Source of the DNA: Paenibacillus polymyxa M1
GTDB lineage: Bacteria; Bacillota; Bacilli; Paenibacillales; Paenibacillaceae
Direction: 5' to 3'
Assembly: GCF_000237325.1 (NCBI RefSeq)
Contig: NC_017542.1
Span: 5,574,501-5,638,500 of the forward strand
Length of the DNA stretch: 64,000 nt
The notes under the pieces are model-generated. The model did no database searches and was not told where the DNA came from. It saw only the letters and a list, made by a program, of their open reading frames with translations. A program made the position numbers and the translations under genes. Positions 8,235-16,957 of this stretch are shown here, in pieces. The first letter of the stretch is position 1; each line of letters opens with the position of its first letter.

Positions 8235-9032
8235 TTATTGAATCAGCCTGCCCACAGAAGTAATGTAAATTATATAATCACTATCCGCATTAGTTGTACC
8301 GATATTTTTTGTATAAATCAAATGACCTGCACTGGTTATTTTGACTTTGTGAAATGAACCGGGTTTAGAATAAGAATCTACACTATAAGTCCCTTTGCTA
8401 TACACAATCATAGGATTAAAGTCAATTTTTTTGAAGACGGGCGATAAGTCACTCTTATAAGTAGCATAAATATTCAATACACCCTGCTTTTGATCCCAGT
8501 CAAAGGAAGTAAGGTCAAACGCATTCGCGTCAATGACTCGGGCTAAGTCTTGTCCCATAAATCGCATAAGAACTGGACTTTCCGTAAAGCTATCATGTCT
8601 TAGCTTCAATAAACCACGCTTCGAATCCCACTCCATCTTCGCATCTGTATCCTTCAACAAAATGGATACCGGCAAAAACATCGCGTTGCTTTTCATGATG
8701 GGAACTGTGTCCATTGTCACCGACTCACCGTTAACTGATATTTCGGGTGATCCAATCGTAGCCGTTACATTACGCCCCAACAGATCAACAGCAGCCGTCT
8801 TGTTCGCTGCATTATAACTTACTTTGCCGCCCAGTATATCCTCAGCCGCTTGGAGCGGTATAAGCAGTCTCCCCTTCTTATCCAAGAAAGGTGCTGCAGG
8901 GTAAGTATATAGAACGTAATGATCATTGACCTTCAGATGTATGGGGGTTTGAGCTTGAGCTGATGTCGAATTCGAGTGTGCAGTAGCAAAACTTAGTACA
9001 ATCATAATACTGATTAATAACTTGATTTTCAT
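8235..9032 (-). CDS. Exported stalk-domain protein
   Basis: 265 residues with a signal peptide (MKIKLLISIMIVLSFATAHS, cleavage near residue 26-28). Two stalk-type repeats follow: FLDKKGRLLIPLQAAEDILGGKVSYN with AAVDL (about 50-85), and MFLPVSILLKDTDAKMEWDSKRGLLKL (about 118-145). The C-terminal 115 residues are beta-rich and unrecognised (YSVDSYSKPGSFHKVKITSAGHLIY). This kind of protein is common on Paenibacillus surfaces, with no known enzymatic role. It is convergent with the preceding stalk-domain gene, sharing a terminator. Confidence 0.8.
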   Translation of the reverse strand: MKIKLLISIMIVLSFATAHSNSTSAQAQTPIHLKVNDHYVLYTYPAAPFLDKKGRLLIPLQAAEDILGGKVSYNAANKTAAVDLLGRNVTATIGSPEISVNGESVTMDTVPIMKSNAMFLPVSILLKDTDAKMEWDSKRGLLKLRHDSFTESPVLMRFMGQDLARVIDANAFDLTSFDWDQKQGVLNIYATYKSDLSPVFKKIDFNPMIVYSKGTYSVDSYSKPGSFHKVKITSAGHLIYTKNIGTTNADSDYIIYITSVGRLIQ

Positions 9033-9217
9033 AATGCCCTCCTAATTATTTTGTTTAGGCTCAAAACCAAAATTACGGTGGAGGAGTCCAGTTGAGTATG
9101 CTTAACATGGAAAAACATCTGCCAAGCCACATTGTTGTAAGTCCCACCCAACAACAAAGGAAATGACAGATGCTACTCAGTATATTTTAGCTTGAGCCAT
9201 TGTTTAACTAATTGTTC

Positions 9218-10324
9218 TTATCGGTTTGGATTTCTGATCCATACACTTGGACCAAAATGAGTAATATAATCGGCGGGCCAATCAATCGTACCGAACCACT
9301 GACTTCCATCCCAAAACGAGTAATCCCGATAGTCATCCCATGGATAATAATAATCTGAATTGAATTTTGAGACTACCAATTCTGAAAACTCCCCATTGAT
9401 AGCACTTCCATAGATATTGCTGCCATCAAAGTTTTTTTTCGCTATTGCCGTCACTCTCTTAACAGACATGGATGATAGGTCTGAAGAGTCAAAAGAGGTT
9501 TGCATAACGACGATTTGATTGTAGTAGGCTAACAGATAAGCGTTATAGGTACTATTATCAATATAAAATTTAACTGAATTAAATCCCTCGTAATTTACCC
9601 ACGACTCTGTAGAATATCTATAATCTCCATTTTTAATGTATCCTAAGTATCTTTTTTGGCCCGTTTGAAAGGAAAATCCCCCCTCGATTTTCCGTCCATT
9701 CTTCGCATCAAAACCATAATACGCCCATGGCTGTTCGTTTGCTCCTAGGTCCTCAGCTCTTGGCAGAATCACACGTGCATTAACCCCATCAAAACCATCA
9801 TAATCCAATTGAACCCTTGAAAAAGCTCCAGTTGTTCCTCCACTTACTTGCGATGGAGTAGGATTATATTTACTTGATATGGAAACATCATGATTGTTGC
9901 TTGGTTCACTCAAAGAGTTTGTTTTCATATAAGTAGCATCCGTTACACTATCTTCTTTTGATTCAACTTTATCCGCCATACCTACATAACCTTTTTCTGA
10001 GCTGTATACTTCTCCATCGAGCGTAAGATATATGTATTCCGATTTGTTAAGCTTCTCCAGATTTTGTTGTAGATCACTATTACTTTTACTCTTTAGCGAT
10101 GTACTATCCGCTGTATTCAGTAGTTCAGCAATAGATGCTTTTGGATTAACGGCAATCTGGTGTTCTTGAAGTTCATGGACAATGGCCCGCTGTTTGAGAT
10201 TTTCAAAAAATGAAGCATCGTACTTAGTTGCCTTAGGCTCCGCATAGGCGAGGCTTCCCGAGAATGCGGAACACATGAGGATAGTTGCTAACCCCACGCC
10301 AAAAAACTTATTTTTCCTAAACAT
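9218..10324 (-). CDS. Exported protein of unknown function
   Basis: 368 residues from ATG 10324, chosen because AGGGGG lies seven bases upstream; a TTG two codons earlier is too close to it. The signal peptide is MFRKNKFFGVGLATILMCSA with cleavage near AYAEP. Residues 40-130 are polar and helical; the C-terminal 200 residues are rich in Tyr, Trp, Phe and Gly (WAYYGFDAKNGRKIEGGFSF, YLLAYYNQIVVMQTSFD, FWDGSQWFGTIDWPADYI), suggesting a beta-sandwich or lectin-like fold. I recognise no family. It is monocistronic and has no visible partner. Confidence 0.7.
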   Translation of the reverse strand: MFRKNKFFGVGLATILMCSAFSGSLAYAEPKATKYDASFFENLKQRAIVHELQEHQIAVNPKASIAELLNTADSTSLKSKSNSDLQQNLEKLNKSEYIYLTLDGEVYSSEKGYVGMADKVESKEDSVTDATYMKTNSLSEPSNNHDVSISSKYNPTPSQVSGGTTGAFSRVQLDYDGFDGVNARVILPRAEDLGANEQPWAYYGFDAKNGRKIEGGFSFQTGQKRYLGYIKNGDYRYSTESWVNYEGFNSVKFYIDNSTYNAYLLAYYNQIVVMQTSFDSSDLSSMSVKRVTAIAKKNFDGSNIYGSAINGEFSELVVSKFNSDYYYPWDDYRDYSFWDGSQWFGTIDWPADYITHFGPSVWIRNPNR

Positions 10325-10330
10325 ACACAA

Positions 10331-10663
10331 ACCCCCTAGTTATTTTTCGAAACTAGCATACTCCCACAAATATATAACGTCAACCATAATTTATAATTTT
10401 TTCCTAAAAAGATAACATGTCATTTTACATATCATAGTGTATAGAAGATCAACTACGTATCAAAAAAAGAGATTGTGGATTAGCACGTTCAAAAACATTT
10501 TATAGCCTTTTAGGTTTTTACTATTTTCACCTTACAGGTATACAGACCTTCCTACAGCTATGTAATTCATAAATACATTAATAATATTTATAAACATAAA
10601 GGTATTTTAGCGATGAAAGCAGAATGTATCACTGTATTCCAATTTTGAAAGGGGTAAATGTAT
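10331..10663. other. Divergent intergenic region, AT-rich, no gene
   Basis: 333 bp between an unknown exported protein gene and the arabinanase gene. It is strongly AT-rich with long A and T runs and should hold both promoters; I could not pick one with confidence, nor a clear cre site. No coding frame with a ribosome site was found. Confidence 0.6.
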
Positions 10664-13213
10664 ATGATGAGAAGTTTTATTAAGCGTAGAGCCAGGTCTA
10701 GCATTGCATTAACAATGACTTTATTATTGGCAATTGCAGCCGTACCTTCAGGTACAATGGACGCCGCCACAGCGGATCCGAACCAGAATAATAAGCAGAA
10801 TGTGCCGACCTTCTCTAATGTATCGGTTCATGATCCTTCGATTGTCAAAGACGGTGACACTTATTATGTGTTTGGGTCGCATATCTCCGCAGCGAAATCC
10901 AAAGATCTCACAAACTGGACTTCTTCTGCAAACGGTTACACAACGCCTGGGAATACCCTTTACGGAGATTTGTCGAAGAATCTGGCCGGATCTTTCGCTT
11001 GGGCGGGCGAGAATGATGCGGATAGCAAGGGAGGATTCTCAGTATGGGCGCCGGATGTATTTTGGAATGAGCATTATGTCAATAAGGATGGCTCAAAAGG
11101 GGCCTATATGATTTATTATAGTGCCTCCTCCACCTATATACGTTCCGCGATCGGTATTGCCGTTGCACCCAACATTGAAGGCCCCTATCAATATGTGGAT
11201 ACTATTGTGAACACTGGTTTTACAAAGGAGACTGCATTCGATAAAGATAGCAAAGTGGATAAAAAGTGGACAAATACGCCGATTTCTCAACTCATTAATG
11301 AAGGCAAGCTGAAGGGGCCTAGAGCAGGATGGTTTAACGCCGATGGTTCTTATGCGAATCGGGTGTTCCCGAATGCAATTGATGCAGCAGTCTTTTATGA
11401 TACAGACGGGCGCTTATGGATGACGTACGGGTCATGGTCCGGAGGAATATTTTTGCTGGAGCTGGATAAAGCAACTGGCAAACCGATCTATCCAGGCCAA
11501 GATGGAACTACAGAGGATGGCCGTCTGATTGATCGCTATTTTGGCACCAAGATCGCAGGTGGATACGGTGAGTCCGGGGAAGGTCCATATATTGAATACA
11601 ACTCAAAGACAGGTTACTACTATCTGTATGTAACCTATGGCGGACTTGCGTCAGACGGTGGGTATAACATGAGGTTATTCCGTTCCAAGAGTCCGACAGG
11701 ACCTTATAAGGATGCCAAAGGACAGAATGCTGTGCTTCCAGCAAACACCAAAAATGTAGCCTATGGCAACAAACTAATGGGTAACTTCTTGTTCGATAGC
11801 AAAATAGGTGATCCAGGTACAGGCGTGGGCTACGGTTATGTATCGCCTGGGCATAACTCGGTATACACCGATCCTGCTACCGGACAAATGTTTGTTGTCT
11901 TTCATACCCGATTCCCTCAGCAAGGGGAGACTCATGAGCTGCGTGTACACCAAATGTTCATGAATCAGGATGACTGGCCTGTTGTAGCTCCTTACCGTTA
12001 CGGCGGCGAGACGCTTACAAAGCTGGATGAGAAACAATTCATTGGTGATTATCAATATATTAACCATGGCAGTGATTCCTCGGCGACGATCAAAAATACA
12101 CAGTTCATTCAGCTGAGAGCAGATCATACGATTAAAGGCGATGTGCAAGGAACATGGCGCAAGTCGGGGGATGCGAATGTCCAACTAACACTGGATGGTG
12201 CTGTATATGATGGAGTATTCCTGAGACAATGGGACCAGGTTACAAATCAATACATCCTTGCGTTTACAGTTCTATCGAATAAAGGTGAAATGGCCTGGGG
12301 CAGTAAACTCCCTGATATGACGGATACGACAGTCGTTGACAGTGTATATCGTGAATTAGATCTTGGCAATACGAGCCGGGTGACGGCTAATCTGACGCTT
12401 CCAAAGGAAGGCAGTCGGCAATCCTCCATTACCTGGAAAACCTCAGACCCAGGCATCATTTCCGATACTGGTGAAATCAAGCGCCCCGGGATCGGAGAAA
12501 AGGCTGTATCCGCCACTTTGACAGCTACCATTACCAAAGGGGACAGCAGTCGGGACAAAGCTTTTAACATTACGGTAGCTCCTTATGAGAAGGCAACATT
12601 GACTGCTTCATACCCATTTGAAAATAATCTAAAGGATCAGAATGATGCTTTTGCCAAAGGTAAGGTTATTGGTGACCGAATCGATCGTCAGGGAGGTAGT
12701 ATATCCTACGCTGAAGGCGTAAGAGGCCAAGCTGTAGTCCTTGATGGACAGTCAGGTATTGCTCTGCCTGAAGGACTCATATCCAGTTCAGCCTATTCTG
12801 TGTCACTGTGGGTGAAACCTAGCGAATTGACTGTGCATACACCAACTTTTTTTGGAGCTATGGATAGCAACCACTGGGTTAGCCTTCTGCCCAGAGGACC
12901 TGAGAAGGATAACACCATGGTCTGGTCCGGCAGCTCAACTTGGTATACCGGCAGTACTGGCCTGAAGATCAAAACCAATGAATGGACACATCTCGCCTTC
13001 ACTGTAGATCATGGAGTGCTAGAGGTGTATGTGAATGGGAAAATTCACTTTACAGGGTCAGGGTTTTCGGATGTCTTTACCTCTAAATCTGGAACATTCA
13101 GCTTAGGGGTCAACTGGTGGGACCCTGCATTCAAAGGTTCTATGGATGAGCTGAGTATTTTTGAAGGCGCGCTCCCTCCTGCACAGGTGGAAGAGTTAGC
13201 CCAGATGAAGTGA
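10664..13213 (+). CDS. Secreted multidomain GH43 endo-arabinanase with LamG-type domain
   Basis: 849 residues from ATG 10664, which has GGGG nine bases upstream; the ATG at 10658 is only three bases from it. Signal peptide to about residue 38 (TMDAATA). The GH43 five-bladed propeller spans about 50-450: VSVHDPSIVKDGDTYYVFGSH holds the catalytic base Asp, AIDAAVFYDTDGRLWMTYGSW the second Asp and ESGEGPYIEYN the acid Glu; SPGHNSVYTDPATGQMFVVFHTR closes the propeller. A GH43-associated C-terminal beta domain (about 455-550) follows, then an Ig-like domain (about 560-645, SSITWKTSDPGIISDTGEI) and a LamG-type jelly roll (about 655-849, YSVSLWVKPSELTVHTPTFF). It should cut alpha-1,5-arabinan chains outside the cell. 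It is monocistronic with its own terminator. Confidence 0.88.
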   Translation: MMRSFIKRRARSSIALTMTLLLAIAAVPSGTMDAATADPNQNNKQNVPTFSNVSVHDPSIVKDGDTYYVFGSHISAAKSKDLTNWTSSANGYTTPGNTLYGDLSKNLAGSFAWAGENDADSKGGFSVWAPDVFWNEHYVNKDGSKGAYMIYYSASSTYIRSAIGIAVAPNIEGPYQYVDTIVNTGFTKETAFDKDSKVDKKWTNTPISQLINEGKLKGPRAGWFNADGSYANRVFPNAIDAAVFYDTDGRLWMTYGSWSGGIFLLELDKATGKPIYPGQDGTTEDGRLIDRYFGTKIAGGYGESGEGPYIEYNSKTGYYYLYVTYGGLASDGGYNMRLFRSKSPTGPYKDAKGQNAVLPANTKNVAYGNKLMGNFLFDSKIGDPGTGVGYGYVSPGHNSVYTDPATGQMFVVFHTRFPQQGETHELRVHQMFMNQDDWPVVAPYRYGGETLTKLDEKQFIGDYQYINHGSDSSATIKNTQFIQLRADHTIKGDVQGTWRKSGDANVQLTLDGAVYDGVFLRQWDQVTNQYILAFTVLSNKGEMAWGSKLPDMTDTTVVDSVYRELDLGNTSRVTANLTLPKEGSRQSSITWKTSDPGIISDTGEIKRPGIGEKAVSATLTATITKGDSSRDKAFNITVAPYEKATLTASYPFENNLKDQNDAFAKGKVIGDRIDRQGGSISYAEGVRGQAVVLDGQSGIALPEGLISSSAYSVSLWVKPSELTVHTPTFFGAMDSNHWVSLLPRGPEKDNTMVWSGSSTWYTGSTGLKIKTNEWTHLAFTVDHGVLEVYVNGKIHFTGSGFSDVFTSKSGTFSLGVNWWDPAFKGSMDELSIFEGALPPAQVEELAQMK

Positions 13214-13261
13214 ATTAAAACTATCTGTGAATGGTGAGCATCACTAGTGTCAAAGAATGAA

Positions 13262-13291
13262 AAAAGAGAGCGCTGAACAGCGCTCTCTTTT
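13262..13291. terminator. Bidirectional terminator between arabinanase and NADH dehydrogenase genes
   Basis: AAAAGAGAGCGCT pairs with AGCGCTCTCTTTT around GAAC. It lies between convergent genes. Confidence 0.9.
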
Positions 13292-13308
13292 AATAAACCA
13301 TATAGATA

Positions 13309-14490
13309 TTAGTAGGCCAATGCAAAAAGTCCTTTGATGTGGGACAAGTAACGGATGTTACTGCCTTCTTTCATCAAAGTAGCTACAGCGCCTTTTAGTT
13401 GGGTGCCATTCGCGCCTACAGTACCGATCGCGTCTGTTCTTCCCAAGCTGCCCAGTGTACCGGAGAACACTGGCGTAAAGCGTTCCATTTTCGCTCCGTT
13501 GAAATAAGCGAAGATGTTGTAACCAACTAATTCGCCCATTTGCCAAGCCAACTGTGCAGTTGGAGGGTATGGACGCTCGCCTTCACCTGGGAACACTACT
13601 GCGCTGTCGCCAGCGAGGAAGATGTCTTCGTGGGAAGTCGATTGCAGTGCGCCATTCACAGTTGCGCGACCACGGTTTACTTCGATACCGGATGCACCAA
13701 CCAGTGCATTACCTTGTACGCCGCCTGTCCAGATCAGTGTGTTCGTTTTGATCGAACGTCCGTCTTTCAGGAGAACTTCGTCAGCTTTCATTTCTGTAAT
13801 CGGAACACCCGCTACGATTTGAACACCACGTTTTTCAAGGCTTGTTACTGCACGATCAACCAATGGTTGAGGGAAGCCTGCCAAAATAGATGGTCCAGCT
13901 TCTACGCAATACAAGTTGATATCTTCGTAGTTGATGCCTTTTTCACGGCAAACTGCAGGCAGTTTGTCAGCATATTCGCCCACCAGCTCAACACCAGTCA
14001 GACCGCCACCACCGATAACGATTGTAGCGTCCGCTTTGTTACCGGATTGCTTGTAAGCATCCAGACGAGCTTCCACATGTGCGCGGATGCGATTAGCTTC
14101 TGCTACTGATTTCAGCGTGAAGCTATGCTCTTGCAGCCCTGGAATACCGAAGTATGCCGTTTCACTGCCCAGGGAAATAACGAGAGCGTCATAGCTCAAC
14201 GTAGCACCACTGGCCAAGGTTACTTTCTTATCGTCCGGCTTGATTTCGGAAACTGTATCCACTTTCAGGATAATATCTTTGTTGCGCAGCAGTTTTTCCA
14301 AAGGAAGCGCCACAGCTTTTTCGGCAATAGTACCTGCCGCCAAACGGTGTAGTTCCGTAATAATTTGGTGCGACGCAAAGCGGTTTACAACTGTAATGGT
14401 TGCTTGGCTAGCGTCCATATGCTGGCGTGCTGTAAGAGCGGCCAGCAATCCGCCGTATCCGCCGCCCAAGATCAAAATTTGCTTCGACAT
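13309..14490 (-). CDS. ndh: Type II NADH dehydrogenase-like FAD oxidoreductase
   Basis: 393 residues from ATG 14490, six bases after GGAGG; the ATG two codons upstream abuts that site. Two Rossmann motifs are visible: ILILGGGYGGLLAAL (FAD, residue 5) and IVIGGGGLTGVELVGEYAD (NADH, about 160), then FLAGDSAVVFPGEGERPYPPTAQLAWQMGELV (FAD and quinone side) near 295, the classic NDH-2 layout. It should pass electrons from NADH to the menaquinone pool without pumping protons, at the inner face of the membrane. The gene follows the DUF1641 gene with a 27-bp gap, a pairing often seen in Bacillaceae. Confidence 0.88.
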   Translation of the reverse strand: MSKQILILGGGYGGLLAALTARQHMDASQATITVVNRFASHQIITELHRLAAGTIAEKAVALPLEKLLRNKDIILKVDTVSEIKPDDKKVTLASGATLSYDALVISLGSETAYFGIPGLQEHSFTLKSVAEANRIRAHVEARLDAYKQSGNKADATIVIGGGGLTGVELVGEYADKLPAVCREKGINYEDINLYCVEAGPSILAGFPQPLVDRAVTSLEKRGVQIVAGVPITEMKADEVLLKDGRSIKTNTLIWTGGVQGNALVGASGIEVNRGRATVNGALQSTSHEDIFLAGDSAVVFPGEGERPYPPTAQLAWQMGELVGYNIFAYFNGAKMERFTPVFSGTLGSLGRTDAIGTVGANGTQLKGAVATLMKEGSNIRYLSHIKGLFALAY

Positions 14491-14517
14491 GTCCATCCTC
14501 CGTTCTCGATCAGGTAA

Positions 14518-14949
14518 TTATTTGCTTTCGCGTTGGCGCTCATTCAGAATATCCAGGAAAGCCTGGCTGAAACGCAGCGTTTTTTGTACATTAGGATCTT
14601 TAAGCATTTTGAGCAGGCCAAACAGACCTACACTGCCGTCCGTAGTTTGTACACGGTCATTTGCTTCAATTGCAGCAGAAGCCAATCCTTTAGCCGAATC
14701 TGTAACAGGCTTCACAAACTCTCCCATGGAGTTTTTCATATCTCCGATAAAGACAGGGTCAGTTGCCAGACTGCGTGCTACATCATAAGCATCGGTCATA
14801 AAAGTAACCATCTCAGTCAACTTTGGCAGATTCTCTACCAGTACGGTCAGCGATTGCTGAACCTCCGGTTTCATCAATTGGTCCAATACATCCCGAGACT
14901 CTTTGGTAGCTTCTTGTGTTACGGCCACCTCTTGTTGGTTTTCAGACAT
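14518..14949 (-). CDS. DUF1641 family protein
   Basis: 143 residues from ATG 14949 (MSENQQEVAVTQ), preceded by AGGAGG about ten bases away; an in-frame start further upstream would include that ribosome site. Soluble, mostly helical, with the DUF1641 region LDQLMKPEVQQSLTVLVENLPKLTEMV and a C-terminal GLFGLLKMLKDPNVQKTL motif. It lies upstream of and probably co-transcribed with the NDH-2-type gene. DUF1641 proteins often sit beside NDH-2 or formate dehydrogenase genes; their role is not established. Confidence 0.85.
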   Translation of the reverse strand: MSENQQEVAVTQEATKESRDVLDQLMKPEVQQSLTVLVENLPKLTEMVTFMTDAYDVARSLATDPVFIGDMKNSMGEFVKPVTDSAKGLASAAIEANDRVQTTDGSVGLFGLLKMLKDPNVQKTLRFSQAFLDILNERQRESK

Positions 14950-15447
14950 GCGTGAACGTCCTCCTTTACTGTGAAAATAGAAGTCCATTCCTTTCTCGTA
15001 ACCTGTATCATAAACTCTAGCAATAAAACGTTCAATGAATTCGCCCTAAACATGCAAGAAGCACAGCTTAAACCGGCCTATACCCTAAAGGGCAAGACTG
15101 ATGATCGCAGATGCCAATTGTATATTGCTTGGACGTTATTCTGTTGTTGTTACTGCTGCGGAATATCTCACGAAGCGCTCCCTCGTGACTACAACAGGAC
15201 GAAACGGAACCCTATACCTCTATATTACACCTTTCACAACCCAATCGTCGAAGAAATTTTAAATTTGCACAAATTTCTGCAAATTTTTTATTGTTATTTT
15301 AGATAAAAACTAGAATAAGCACGATTTTTGTCTAAGTTTACCTTAAAAAAGGGGCATTTTATACTAGAGATGGGTAATAGAGAGAGTGAGTTTCTGTTCA
15401 TTAATATGAAAACCAATACAAAACATATTCCTACGGAGGGTTGAACG
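14950..15447. other. Long divergent intergenic region with an inverted repeat
   Basis: About 500 bp between the divergent DUF1641 and rhodanese genes. A frame of 111 codons on the plus strand (14971-15306) has no ribosome site and reads as non-protein composition. AAATTTGC (15261-15268) and GCAAATTT (15279-15286) form an inverted repeat with a 10-bp spacer in an AT-rich stretch, a possible regulator site. Both promoters must lie here. Confidence 0.5.
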
Positions 15448-15843
15448 ATGGCTAAAACATTTGCAGATATGGTTCAAGAAGCGAGGCAGCACGTTCAGGG
15501 CATTACTTCACAGGAGGCACGTCAGCGAATTGAATCAAATCCGGATACATTCGTTATCGACGTACAGGATTCTCATGATGCAGGTGCTTGCGGCTTAATT
15601 CGCGGAAGTGCCAATATTTCACTAGGCATGCTGCCCATCCGCGCTGACCTGGGCGTTCCACAAGATTTGCGTGATGAACGCTTACGTGACCGTAACCGCC
15701 CGATTATCACCACCTGCGGGGCAGGCGGACAAGCCGCACTGGCAGCTTATATACTCCAACAGATGGGCTTTACCAATGTAGCCTTTATCGAAGGCGGTAC
15801 AACAGCCTGGAAGGAAGCCGGCTTTGAAGTAGAACTGTACTAA
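15448..15843 (+). CDS. Rhodanese-like sulfurtransferase domain protein
   Basis: 131 residues, a single rhodanese domain without signal peptide. The fold markers are FVIDVQDSHDAGACGLIRGSANI (about 38-60), the active-site loop RPIITTCGAGGQAALAA with catalytic Cys near residue 91, and VAFIEGGTTAWKEAG at the end. It should carry persulfide sulfur on that Cys. The loop CGAGGQA departs from the usual CxxGxRS pattern, so the acceptor may differ from cyanide-type rhodanese. The start ATG follows GGAGGG. It is convergent with the HNH gene. Confidence 0.85.
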   Translation: MAKTFADMVQEARQHVQGITSQEARQRIESNPDTFVIDVQDSHDAGACGLIRGSANISLGMLPIRADLGVPQDLRDERLRDRNRPIITTCGAGGQAALAAYILQQMGFTNVAFIEGGTTAWKEAGFEVELY

Positions 15844-15871
15844 GGGAATGTTGCCGCTTCCCCAGATCGTC

Positions 15872-16696
15872 CTAGGTACGTAAGGTGTCCTCAGAAGCAT
15901 CGGGAGGCTCAAAATCATTCGGAATCGGCAATGGCACACCAGACTCGATGAATTCCTCTACATCACGGGCAGCTTTAACTTGATTGCACTCATTGCAGGC
16001 GCATACACAATTTACTGGCGTGGTGTGTCCACCTTTAGCCCGAGGAAGTAAATGATCAATCGTGTCACCATAGCCACCGCAAAAAAAGCAGGTATAGCGG
16101 TCACGTTTAAGCACATATTGGCGGAATTCCTTGTTGCTATAAAGTCTGCGGACTGTGTACGGATTTACAATCACCGCCATGCGTTCTCTGACCAGAGTCA
16201 TCGCCAAATCAAGCTCAATCTCCTGATGCCAGCGTCTCCCTTGGTCGGTTTTGCCTCTTAGCCGAATCATGCCATTGCGATTAAGCCGCAACGCACGGGT
16301 ATCCGCAGGCTTCAGCCTGCTAAGCAAATGGCGAACCCGTTGCCGATGGCGCTCACGCGCTTTGTCCGTGACGGGCTTCCTACGGGGGCGTTGAGAATCA
16401 TTAGAAGGCTGCGCGGACGCTTCCAGACGATACGCAGCCGTATCTGCTACGGAGCTATGCCGCTCCACAGGAGCAGCCAAGGGCTTCGTCTCCTCATGGG
16501 AAGGAGCGGACGTAACCACCCGTTCTTGCGGGGCTAACCCCCGGCAGGAACGGCAAGGACCACGCCGGGAATAAGGCCCAGCCCGGCGACCGGTTCTGCG
16601 CTGAAAGTCCGTTAATGGTTTTGTCTCCTGACAATACGTACATTTTTTCATCAGCGGTTCTCTCGCTTCATCCTTATCCTGCTGCAGGTCTGTCAC
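15872..16696 (-). CDS. HNH endonuclease domain protein with N-terminal zinc finger
   Basis: 274 residues from GTG 16696, six bases after AAGGAGGG; the ATG at 16702 touches that site. The N-terminal 45 residues carry CTYC and CRSC pairs (a zinc-ribbon such as seen in phage-type HNH proteins). A low-complexity, charged linker follows (about 55-135). The C-terminal HNH domain shows CFFCGGYGDTIDHLLPRAKGG and CNEC, i.e. Zn-binding Cys pairs framing the DH catalytic core (about 205-250). It may nick or cut DNA; no cognate methylase, intron or transposase is visible next to it, so its role is open. Confidence 0.85.
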   Translation of the reverse strand: MTDLQQDKDEAREPLMKKCTYCQETKPLTDFQRRTGRRAGPYSRRGPCRSCRGLAPQERVVTSAPSHEETKPLAAPVERHSSVADTAAYRLEASAQPSNDSQRPRRKPVTDKARERHRQRVRHLLSRLKPADTRALRLNRNGMIRLRGKTDQGRRWHQEIELDLAMTLVRERMAVIVNPYTVRRLYSNKEFRQYVLKRDRYTCFFCGGYGDTIDHLLPRAKGGHTTPVNCVCACNECNQVKAARDVEEFIESGVPLPIPNDFEPPDASEDTLRT

Positions 16697-16957
16697 GTTC
16701 ATCCCTCCTTCCCTCTCTTGGTCGAGCTTATGGTTTGCCCGAAATCCGAACTATTGCTAAGTTAGATTCATTTTACCGTTTTCACGTTTCCTTTTCTAGC
16801 CATCGAGTCGTTGTGATCACTCAATGTATAACAAATTTTAATGATTTAGCATACGCTATACAGCGATCCATGTTCTTCATCAACATCATATTGGCCATCA
16901 GACGTTTAGCCCCCCTCACTTGGTGGGTAACTTGTTATATATGAAGGAGGGACGCAC

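Noticed and set aside
14971..15306. 111-codon frame in the DUF1641/rhodanese gap
   Set aside because: No ribosome site and Cys-rich, non-protein-like composition; treated as non-coding.
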